DNA of 7,202 bases from Flavobacteriales bacterium (GTDB lineage Bacteria > Bacteroidota > Bacteroidia > Flavobacteriales_D > Parvicellaceae): the NCBI GenBank assembly GCA_026993705.1, contig JALWSJ010000100.1, positions 1 through 7,202 on the forward strand, read 5' to 3'. Positions 1 to 5,712 of this stretch are shown in pieces; within the stretch, counting starts at the first letter, position 1; each line of letters starts with the position of its first letter. Both the position numbers and the translations under genes were made by a program. Below the pieces are notes generated by a model, which saw only the letters and a list, made by a program, of their open reading frames with translations, had not been told where the DNA came from and ran no database searches.

Positions 1-431
1 TTTGTGAAATCTTCGACGAGTTGGGTTAGTTTTTTGGTTTTTATATCGTAGATATAATAGTTGGATTTATTGGAATGACGGTAGATGTATTCTTGTTCGG
101 TTGCTAACAGTATTTTTGTTTCTGTGGGGTTAAATTGGTAATCGTCAATAGTTAGTTCTGGTTTTCCGATGCTTTTAAATACCTCTGATGAAACAATCAT
201 TTCCTTTTGTTTGGGGTTTTCGTATGATGCTTTCATTATGGAAGAACCGTTTTTAGTGTATTCCAATGTGGTGAAATGTTTCCCGTCTTGCATGGATGAA
301 ATTCCATATACGTTTTTGGCGCTGAACACTCTACTGTTCCAAATGTCTTCGTTGGTGATTTTTTTCTTTTGTGCCAGGGTTGTTGTTTCTGCAAGAATGA
401 ATGCGATGAATAGTAAACTGTATTTGTACAT
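1..431 (-). CDS. Dipeptidyl peptidase IV-type S9 family peptidase, N-terminal part (cut by window edge)
   Basis: This reading frame starts at the ATG at 429-431 and stays open for 143 codons to the window edge, so the C-terminal part lies outside. The protein begins MYKYSLLFIAFILAETTTLAQ, a short hydrophobic signal peptide with a likely cleavage between Ala and Gln, as is common for exported Bacteroidota proteins. The mature part reads ITNEDIWNSRVFSAKNVYG, then SSMQDGKHFTTLEY, and later YIYRHSNKSNYYIYDIKTKK. From memory, this matches the start of the beta-propeller domain of bacterial DPP IV: the Porphyromonas enzyme has SMPDGEHY and SIYRHSYRAAVYDYD at the corresponding places. Family members cleave X-Pro or X-Ala dipeptides from peptide N-termini in the periplasm or at the cell surface. 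The Ser-Asp-His catalytic domain is not visible here. No Shine-Dalgarno precedes the start; the leader is A-rich. It is the only gene left of the 512-nt intergenic region and probably has its own promoter, though I could not locate one. Confidence 0.9.
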   Translation of the reverse strand, partial: MYKYSLLFIAFILAETTTLAQKKKITNEDIWNSRVFSAKNVYGISSMQDGKHFTTLEYTKNGSSIMKASYENPKQKEMIVSSEVFKSIGKPELTIDDYQFNPTETKILLATEQEYIYRHSNKSNYYIYDIKTKKLTQLVEDFT

Positions 432-542
432 GATGTTTTTATTGTTGTTATTATTATTGATAACTCAAAAATCTTTCCAAAAGATGCTACAAGATAAGAA
501 GAATATTTTGTTGTGTTTTGAAAAATTTTGTTTTTGAAGTGG

Positions 543-576
543 AATGAGTTTTGTTTTTTTTTAAAGAAAACTCATT
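543..576. repeat. 10-bp inverted repeat (hairpin)
   Basis: AATGAGTTTT at 543-552 is the exact reverse complement of AAAACTCATT at 567-576. Inside it, after a G-G mismatch, TTT (554-556) can pair with AAA (563-565), leaving a T-only loop. It lies about 110 nt upstream of the peptidase start, so it could sit in its 5' untranslated region or near its promoter. There is no clean T-run after either arm, so I do not call it a terminator. Confidence 0.6.
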
Positions 577-599
577 TTGTTTTCACTTTTGTTTTTCAC
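575..599. repeat. Imperfect two-unit tandem repeat
   Basis: The unit TTTTGTTTTCAC (575-586) is followed directly by TTTTGTTTTTCAC (587-599), the same unit with one extra T. It overlaps the right arm of the neighbouring inverted repeat. The low complexity means it may be only slippage. Confidence 0.55.
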
Positions 600-622
600 T
601 TATTAATTCCGTTTTCTTTGCA

Positions 623-674
623 CTCACCTGTCTTACGCGTTAGGGATTGGCATCCCTAACCTGTGTAAGATGAG
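623..674. repeat. Long interrupted hairpin with the TACGCGTTAGGGAT core, probable truncated copy of the dispersed element
   Basis: GTTAGGGAT (639-647) pairs perfectly with ATCCCTAAC (652-660) around a four-base TGGC loop. Below a two-base bulge (661-662) the stem continues: TCTTACGC (631-638) pairs with GTGTAAGA (663-670) with one G-U pair. After an internal bulge (627-630), CTCA (623-626) pairs with TGAG (671-674). The total is about 21 base pairs. The 14-mer TACGCGTTAGGGAT at 634-647 is identical to 797-810 of the full element, and GGCATCC follows in both, so this looks like a shortened, re-folded relative of that element. Confidence 0.7.
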
Positions 675-710
675 CACCATAAAATGTTTTTATTTCCTTT
701 ATACTTCTTC

Positions 711-750
711 AAAAAATCTTTGCATAGCGGGTGCTATGCAAAGATTTTTT
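711..750. terminator. Perfect 18-bp terminator-like hairpin, bidirectional in form
   Basis: Bases 711-728 (six A, then TCTTTGCATAGC) are the exact reverse complement of 733-750 (GCTATGCAAAGA, then six T), with the four-base loop GGGT. The stem ends in a T-run on either strand, the form of a bidirectional Rho-independent terminator. No recognised gene ends next to it: aspS ends about 190 nt away and has a nearer hairpin of its own. It may be a second, back-up terminator for aspS, the terminator of an unrecognised small RNA, or a leftover of a lost gene. Confidence 0.75.
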
Positions 751-796
751 TCATCGTCTAAAGAAACTAAAACTCATTTTCTTACCGCTCTTTTTA

Positions 797-940
797 TACG
801 CGTTAGGGATAGGAGCGGCATCCTTTTGGTTTGTTTGCTTTATGCAAACCAAAAGATATAGCGGATAGCCCGACCCAAAAACGACAAAAGAGCGTTCTCC
901 GTGAGGAAATGCTCTTTTTTTCGTTTTTTGGGGAACGCCC
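797..940. repeat. Flavobacterial-type dispersed structured intergenic element
   Basis: Several stems nest here. GCGTT (800-804) can pair with AACGC (934-938) to close the element. GGAT (807-810) can pair with ATCC (820-823). CTTTTGGTTTG (823-833) pairs perfectly with CAAACCAAAAG (845-855). CCCAAAAACGA (874-884) pairs with TCGTTTTTTGGG (921-932) with one extra T, and this outer stem contains the aspS terminator hairpin. The single-stranded parts hold AGCGGCATCC, ATATAGCGGATAGCCCGACCC and GGGGAACGCCC, segments I recall as the conserved core of a repeat found many times between genes in Flavobacteriaceae genomes; that recollection could not be checked here. It lies three bases beyond the aspS stop, so it would form the aspS 3' untranslated region. 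Its active strand and role are unknown. It may be a REP-like element or a structured RNA. Confidence 0.7.
886..918 (-). terminator. Probable aspS Rho-independent terminator
   Basis: AAAAGAGC (886-893) pairs with GCTCTTTT (911-918), and the stem continues through a G-U and two A-T pairs to about 11 bp around a 10-15 nt loop. Read on the minus strand it starts 25 nt past the aspS stop codon and is followed by a T-rich tail (TTTTGTCGTTTTT). On the plus strand it also runs into a T-tract, so it could work both ways. It is the inner part of the longer inverted repeat at 874-932. Confidence 0.7.
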
Positions 941-943
941 AAA

Positions 944-2707
944 TTATTCTTTTACTTCTACTTCTCTAAGTTTCAGGTTTAGTTCTTTTAATTGTTCTTC
1001 GGCTATGGGAGAAGGTGCATCTATCATTACGTCGCGTCCGCTGTTGTTTTTAGGGAAGGCAATGTAGTCTCTGATGGAATCCGAACCGCCGAAGATTGAG
1101 CATAAACGGTCAAATCCGAAGGCAATTCCGCCGTGTGGTGGTGCTCCGTATTCAAAGGCGTTCATTAGGAATCCGAATTGTGCTTCGGCTTCTTCTTTGG
1201 TGAATCCCAGCAGGTTGAACATACGTGATTGTACCGATTTGTCGTGGATACGGATTGAGCCACCGCCAACTTCTACTCCGTTGATTGCCATGTCGTAAGC
1301 GTTGGCTCTGACTTTGCCCGGTTCGGTGTCGATTAAGTCCATATCCTCGGGTTTTGGTGAGGTAAACGGGTGGTGCATCGCGTGGTAACGTTCGGTTTCT
1401 TCGTCCCATTCCAATAGAGGAAAATCCAATACCCAAAGAGGTTTAAATTCATTAGGGTTTCGCAATCCTAATTCGTCGGCCATATGTAACCTGAGTTCGT
1501 TCATTTGAGTTCTAACCTTGTCGGTTTCGCCACTCAATACTAAAATCAAATCTCCTTTTTTGGCTTGGCACAGTTCTGCCCATTTTGCCAATTCTTCTTG
1601 GTTGTAAAATTTATCAACCGAAGATTTGTAGGTTCCGTCTTCGTTGCATTTAACGTAAATCAGTCCTTTAGCACCGATTTGCGGACGTTGTACCCATTTG
1701 GTGAGTTTATCCAATTGTTTTCTGGAATATCCTGCACAACCTTTTGCTGTTATGCCGATGATGAGTTCTGCCGAGTCGAATACTTGAAAACCTTTGCCTT
1801 GAACCAGTTCGTTCATTTCGTTAAACTCCATTCCGAAACGGATGTCGGGTTTATCCGAACCGTAGCGTTTCATAGCTTCGGCGTAAGTCATCCGAGGAAA
1901 ATCGTGTTCAAATTCAATGTCTTTTACCGTTTTAAACAGATACTTTACTAATCCCTCAAATGTTTGTAGAATATCTTCTTGCTCCACAAAAGCCATTTCG
2001 CAGTCTATTTGAGTAAACTCCGGTTGTCTGTCGGCTCTTAAATCTTCATCTCTAAAGCATTTTACGATTTGGTAATAGCGGTCGTAACCACTTACCATAA
2101 GTAATTGTTTGAAAGTTTGCGGTGATTGAGGAAGGGCGTAAAACTCTCCTTCGTTCATTCTGCTGGGAACGACAAAATCTCTTGCTCCTTCGGGGGTAGA
2201 TTTTATCAAGTAAGGTGTTTCTACTTCGATGAACTCTAGCGAGTCCATATATTTACGTGTTTCCAAGCTGACTTTGTTCCGCAATAATAAATTATTTTTC
2301 AAAGGATTTCTTCTTAAATCCAAAAAGCGGTATTGCATCCTCAACTCCTCCCCACCGTCGGTTTCGTCCTCAATCGTAAAAGGCGGTAATTTAGCTTCTT
2401 TTAAAATGGTAAGCCGGGTAACATCGATTTCAATTTCTCCTGTTGGAATGTTTTTGTTTTTATTCTCTCGTTCGGTAACGATACCTTCGGCTTGAATGAC
2501 ATACTCACGTCCTAAGGTTCTTGCTTTTTGGCAAAGTTCGGCGTTGGTATCCATGTTTAAAACCAATTGAGTGATGCCGTATCTGTCTCTGAGGTCAACA
2601 AATGTTAACCCTCCCAAATCTCTTGATTTTTGAACCCAACCGCATAGGGTTACTTTTTCTCCTTTATTGGCTAATCTTAATTCTCCGTTTTTATGTGTTC
2701 TGTACAT
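944..2707 (-). CDS. aspS: Aspartyl-tRNA synthetase
   Basis: This cytoplasmic enzyme attaches aspartate to tRNA-Asp using ATP. The 587 residues match the usual bacterial length of about 590. An N-terminal OB-fold anticodon-binding domain covers roughly residues 1-105 (CGWVQKSRDLGGLTFVDLRD). The class II catalytic core follows, with motif 1 near 159-167 (FIEVETPYL), the TPEGARDF loop at 171-178, motif 2 at 218-235 (FRDEDLRADRQPEFTQID) and motif 3 at 526-535 (GGIAFGFDRL). A bacterial-type GAD insertion sits around 285-405. Leu31 and Lys83 resemble the tRNA-Asp-specific (discriminating) type, whereas non-discriminating enzymes tend to have His and Gly there. This suggests that Asn-tRNA is made by a separate AsnRS. 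The ATG start is followed at once by the conserved MYRTH start. It lies 17 nt after lepA, probably co-transcribed, with no clear Shine-Dalgarno. Confidence 0.98.
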   Translation of the reverse strand: MYRTHKNGELRLANKGEKVTLCGWVQKSRDLGGLTFVDLRDRYGITQLVLNMDTNAELCQKARTLGREYVIQAEGIVTERENKNKNIPTGEIEIDVTRLTILKEAKLPPFTIEDETDGGEELRMQYRFLDLRRNPLKNNLLLRNKVSLETRKYMDSLEFIEVETPYLIKSTPEGARDFVVPSRMNEGEFYALPQSPQTFKQLLMVSGYDRYYQIVKCFRDEDLRADRQPEFTQIDCEMAFVEQEDILQTFEGLVKYLFKTVKDIEFEHDFPRMTYAEAMKRYGSDKPDIRFGMEFNEMNELVQGKGFQVFDSAELIIGITAKGCAGYSRKQLDKLTKWVQRPQIGAKGLIYVKCNEDGTYKSSVDKFYNQEELAKWAELCQAKKGDLILVLSGETDKVRTQMNELRLHMADELGLRNPNEFKPLWVLDFPLLEWDEETERYHAMHHPFTSPKPEDMDLIDTEPGKVRANAYDMAINGVEVGGGSIRIHDKSVQSRMFNLLGFTKEEAEAQFGFLMNAFEYGAPPHGGIAFGFDRLCSIFGGSDSIRDYIAFPKNNSGRDVMIDAPSPIAEEQLKELNLKLREVEVKE

Positions 2708-2724
2708 TTTTGTAATTTCTGTGT

Positions 2725-4518
2725 TTAATCTAATTTTAATACCGCGAGGAAAGCTTCTTGAGGAACGGTTACATTTCCGACCTGACGCATTCTCTTTTTC
2801 CCTTTCTTTTGTTTTTCCAATAATTTACGTTTACGAGAAATATCACCGCCGTAGCATTTAGCTGTAACGTCTTTACGCAGAGCTTTTATATTTTCTCTGG
2901 CAATAAATTTCGCTCCTATTGCTGCTTGAATAGGAATTTCAAATTGTTGTCGAGGAATAAGCTCTTTTAGTTTTTGGCAAATCTTTTTCCCTAGCGAATA
3001 GGCGTTGCTCCTATGTACTAAGGCTGAAAGAGCATCGACTTGTTCTCCGTTTAAAAGAATATCCAGTTTTATCAAATCCGACTTGCGATAACCAATAGGA
3101 GAGTAGTCAAAGCTGGCATAACCTTTAGAAACGGTTTTTAATTTATCATAAAAATCAAAAACAACTTCCGCCAAAGGCATATCAAAAGTAATTTCAACAC
3201 GGTCTTGAGTTAAATATACTTGATTGGTTAGTTCTCCTCTTTTTTCTATACAAAGTGTCATAATTTGCCCCACATAATCACCTTTGGTGATGACTTGAGC
3301 TTTGATATACGGTTCTTCGATATAATCCAATTTGGATTGTTCGGGTAAATCAGAAGGATTATTGACAATAACCAATTCGTTATTTTTCTTTAAATACGCT
3401 TTGTAGGAAACGTTGGGAACGGTAGTAATAACCGTCATGTTAAATTCTCGTTCCAAACGCTCTTGAATGATCTCCATGTGAAGCATTCCCAAGAATCCAC
3501 ATCGAAAACCAAAGCCGAGAGCGGCTGAACTTTCGGGTTCAAACACCAAAGAAGCATCGTTGAGTTGCAAACGTTCCATTGCTCCTCTTAATTCTTCGTA
3601 GTCTTCAGTATCAACAGGATAAATACCCGCAAAAACCATCGGTTTTACATCTTCAAAACCTTGTAGAGCCTCTTCGCAAGGATTGTTTTTTAACGTAATG
3701 GTATCCCCGACTTTTACCTCCGAAGCTTTTTTAATACCGGAAACAATATAACCTACATCACCGGTTTTTACTTCATCGGTTGGGTTTAAGTCCATTTTTA
3801 AAATCCCCACTTCATCAGCAAAATAAGTTTTACCTGTATTGACAAACTTTATCTCATCTCCTTTTTTGATTGAACCGTTGAAAACTCTGTAATACGCAAT
3901 GATTCCTCTAAAAGTATTGTAAACAGAATCGAATATCATGGCTTGAAGCGGTGCATCGGGATTTCCTGTCGGTGGAGGAACCTTTTCTACAATAGCTTTA
4001 AGTATATCCGGTACGCCCATACCTGTTTTTCCGCTAGCGGGAATAATGTCAGATTCTTCACAGCCGATTAAATCCATAATTTGGTCAGCTACTACTTCCG
4101 GATTAGCTCCCGGTAAATCCATTTTATTCAGAATAGGAATAATTTCCAAATCATTGTCAATCGCCAAATATAGATTGGAAATGGTTTGAGCTTCAATACC
4201 TTGAGAAGCATCTACAATCAAAAGAGCTCCTTCGCAAGCAGCAATGGAACGTGATACTTCGTAAGAAAAATCTACGTGTCCGGGGGTGTCAATTAAGTTT
4301 AGGATATATTCTTCGCCATTCGTATGCTTGTAATTCATTTGAATAGCGTGACTTTTAATAGTGATTCCACGCTCACGTTCAATGTCCATATCATCCAATG
4401 CCTGAGCCTGCATGTCGCGGTCGGCAATGGTGTTGGTTGTTTGTAGTAACCTGTCGGCAAGTGTACTTTTACCGTGGTCTATATGTGCTATGATGCAAAA
4501 ATTTCTTATGTTCTTCAT
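2725..4518 (-). CDS. lepA: Elongation factor 4 (LepA), ribosome-associated GTPase
   Basis: LepA is a translational GTPase that binds the ribosome and has been linked to back-translocation, relief of stalled ribosomes and 30S subunit biogenesis. The 597 residues are full length for the family. The GTPase motifs are intact: G1 AHIDHGKST at 11-19, G2 RGIT at 50-53, G3 DTPGH at 77-81 with the catalytic His81, G4 NKMD at 131-134 and G5 SGK at 162-164. Domain II and the EF-G-like domains follow. The LepA-specific C-terminal domain ends with the basic segment KLLEKQKKGKKRMRQVG and VPQEAFLAVLK (about 565-595), which separates it from EF-G. The ATG at 4516-4518 gives the canonical MKNIRNFCIIAHIDHGKST start. 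The stop lies 17 nt before aspS, so the two form a likely translation operon. The 93-nt gap upstream could carry its own promoter. Confidence 0.98.
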   Translation of the reverse strand: MKNIRNFCIIAHIDHGKSTLADRLLQTTNTIADRDMQAQALDDMDIERERGITIKSHAIQMNYKHTNGEEYILNLIDTPGHVDFSYEVSRSIAACEGALLIVDASQGIEAQTISNLYLAIDNDLEIIPILNKMDLPGANPEVVADQIMDLIGCEESDIIPASGKTGMGVPDILKAIVEKVPPPTGNPDAPLQAMIFDSVYNTFRGIIAYYRVFNGSIKKGDEIKFVNTGKTYFADEVGILKMDLNPTDEVKTGDVGYIVSGIKKASEVKVGDTITLKNNPCEEALQGFEDVKPMVFAGIYPVDTEDYEELRGAMERLQLNDASLVFEPESSAALGFGFRCGFLGMLHMEIIQERLEREFNMTVITTVPNVSYKAYLKKNNELVIVNNPSDLPEQSKLDYIEEPYIKAQVITKGDYVGQIMTLCIEKRGELTNQVYLTQDRVEITFDMPLAEVVFDFYDKLKTVSKGYASFDYSPIGYRKSDLIKLDILLNGEQVDALSALVHRSNAYSLGKKICQKLKELIPRQQFEIPIQAAIGAKFIARENIKALRKDVTAKCYGGDISRKRKLLEKQKKGKKRMRQVGNVTVPQEAFLAVLKLD

Positions 4519-4568
4519 ACTTCACGCAAAAATAATCAAATTCTTAGATAAAGAGGAGTTTAGTCATT

Positions 4569-4591
4569 GAACTTGTTAGAAGTTCGTTCAA
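4569..4591. repeat. Small overlapping inverted repeats between the glycosyltransferase and lepA genes
   Basis: GAACTT (4569-4574) can pair with AAGTTC (4580-4585). Alternatively TTGAAC (4567-4572) can pair with GTTCAA (4586-4591); the two folds exclude each other. No T-run follows on the minus strand, so it is a poor terminator. It lies in the 93-nt gap before lepA, where a 5' leader of lepA or read-through from the upstream operon would pass. The stems are short and may be chance. Confidence 0.3.
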
Positions 4592-4611
4592 AGAAGGTCG
4601 AGACCGGAATT

Positions 4612-5712
4612 TTATATGCAGTTTTCAACCAATTTTTGGTATTGTTTTTTTATTTGCGGACTTTCTTTTGAAAAAAAAGTTTTACTCAATTGATGGAGGC
4701 GGTATTTTTCTTTTGTTTCTACTTTCTCAAGCGGAAGAGGGATTTCATTTTTGATGATTATGCCACAGTTGTTTTTTGTGGTAAATTCAGAGAAATCTCC
4801 AATATGTTCGGTGATAAGTACTTTCAATCCTGCGTTAAGATATTCAGCGAATTTTACAGGCGAAGCGACATGGTTGGTAATTTTATCTTCTCTGATTAAG
4901 ATACCATAATCACATCTCGATAATTCCTCAAATACTTGGTCATGGTTAACCCATTTTTGGAAACATCTGCTGGGAAATTTGTCTTGTAATTTTTTTATTT
5001 GTGCATTGGGCTTGCTCAAAAAGACAACTTCTGTATTTATTTGCTTTCTTAGCACATTTTCCAATAAATTAACCACCGTACCAAATGATTGCCATTTTCC
5101 CGTACCTCCGGCATAGACTATTCGCACTGTATTGCCTGTTTCTTGTTTGGGAAAAGAGTTGTCAGTCAAACTGGTTAACGTACAGGGAATTAACGCATAT
5201 CTGTCAGGGTTTATTGTTTTTTGAAGTTTATCCTCCCAAAAACCTACTAGTTTTCGAGAAACAGCGATAAAAAAATCTGCTTTTTTGATTGCGGTGTTTT
5301 CTGCATCAATAAAAATTTTATCCAATTCAGAATTACCCGTTACATCATATTCTTTAATTTCTGCTTCAACAGCTGCACGACCATCGTAAATTTTGTTTTT
5401 GTAAAATTCACTTGCTAAGGCAAAAGCCATTGGTCCTCTACAAATACAATTTTGTTTGTTAGATATGAATTTAAAATACCATTTGTTCCTTTTCCATTTA
5501 GAGAGTGAACCTAAAATGGGGAAAACGTTAGCCTTGGGAAAATTCTTTTTTATTTTATGTTTCTGCTCCTTCCACATACGTAACGGAACAAAGGCAAACA
5601 GTTCAACATCAACATCGAAATTGTCATTTAAAAATCGAACCACATCAATCACTTGACTTTGGTAGATGCCACTATACGAATCTATAAATGTAATGTAGTG
5701 AATTTTCTTCAT
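4612..5712 (-). CDS. GT-B fold glycosyltransferase (GT1/GT4-like), surface polysaccharide type
   Basis: The protein has 366 residues and looks like a retaining GT-B glycosyltransferase that would move a sugar from a nucleotide donor to a lipid-linked or polysaccharide acceptor at the inner face of the membrane. The N-terminal half begins KKIHYITFIDSYSGIYQSQV and carries CRGPMAFALA (91-100) and YDGRAAVEAE (109-118). The C-terminal Rossmann half opens with VYAGGTGKWQSF (199-210), a donor-binding turn, and has CDYGILIRED (267-276) and SPVKFAEYLNAGLKV (284-298), the region around the usual nucleotide-sugar-binding Glu (probably Glu290). There is no membrane segment. An in-frame start at 5751 would add 13 residues inside wecB; I prefer the ATG at 5712, which overlaps the wecB stop as ATGA and gives MKKIHYITF. 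Base composition is visibly more AT-rich than aspS, as often seen for polysaccharide genes. Donor and acceptor cannot be read from the sequence. Confidence 0.85.
   Translation of the reverse strand: MKKIHYITFIDSYSGIYQSQVIDVVRFLNDNFDVDVELFAFVPLRMWKEQKHKIKKNFPKANVFPILGSLSKWKRNKWYFKFISNKQNCICRGPMAFALASEFYKNKIYDGRAAVEAEIKEYDVTGNSELDKIFIDAENTAIKKADFFIAVSRKLVGFWEDKLQKTINPDRYALIPCTLTSLTDNSFPKQETGNTVRIVYAGGTGKWQSFGTVVNLLENVLRKQINTEVVFLSKPNAQIKKLQDKFPSRCFQKWVNHDQVFEELSRCDYGILIREDKITNHVASPVKFAEYLNAGLKVLITEHIGDFSEFTTKNNCGIIIKNEIPLPLEKVETKEKYRLHQLSKTFFSKESPQIKKQYQKLVENCI
5709..5712 (-). promoter_or_regulatory. ATGA stop/start overlap coupling wecB and the glycosyltransferase
   Basis: On the minus strand the wecB stop TGA and the glycosyltransferase ATG share bases in ATGA. 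Such overlaps commonly allow ribosomes that finish the first gene to start the second. The preceding sequence (AGCCCTTCT) contains no Shine-Dalgarno, so re-initiation would be the main route. This supports the start chosen for the glycosyltransferase. Confidence 0.65.

Larger units (their letters stand above)
432..943. other. 512-nt intergenic region dense in inverted repeats
   Basis: The region between the aspS stop and the peptidase start holds no convincing protein gene. From left to right it contains an A/T-rich leader of the peptidase gene (432-542), an inverted repeat (543-576) with a tandem repeat (575-599), a hairpin with the TACGCGTTAGGGAT core (623-674), an 18-bp terminator-like hairpin (711-750), and a complex dispersed element (797-940) that includes the probable aspS terminator. 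The 12-mer AAAACTCATTTT occurs at 567-578 and again at 769-780. Translated frames across 670-942 simply read through the repeat element. Confidence 0.8.

Noticed and set aside
480..520. Possible peptidase promoter (TATCTTG on the minus strand)
   Set aside because: It is one base short of TAnnTTTG and has no TTG about 20 nt upstream.
169..537. A 122-codon plus-strand frame
   Set aside because: It lies mostly antisense to the DPP IV N-terminus, whose signal peptide and domain motifs are clear; the rest is low-complexity Leu/Phe from A/T-rich DNA.
670..942. Short open frames on both strands across the repeat region (670-861 plus, 751-942 minus, 831-1067 plus)
   Set aside because: They translate the inverted repeats and the dispersed element, lack recognisable domains or credible starts (the minus frame begins with TTG), and look like the spurious ORFs such repeats generate.
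4527..4534. TATTTTTG on the minus strand before lepA, matching the Bacteroidota -7 consensus TAnnTTTG
   Set aside because: No matching TTG -33 element lies at the right distance and it is only 8 nt from the ATG; in A/T-rich DNA this match is expected by chance.
4596..4605. GGTC-GA-GACC inverted repeat before lepA
   Set aside because: Four base pairs around a two-base loop are too short to be meaningful.
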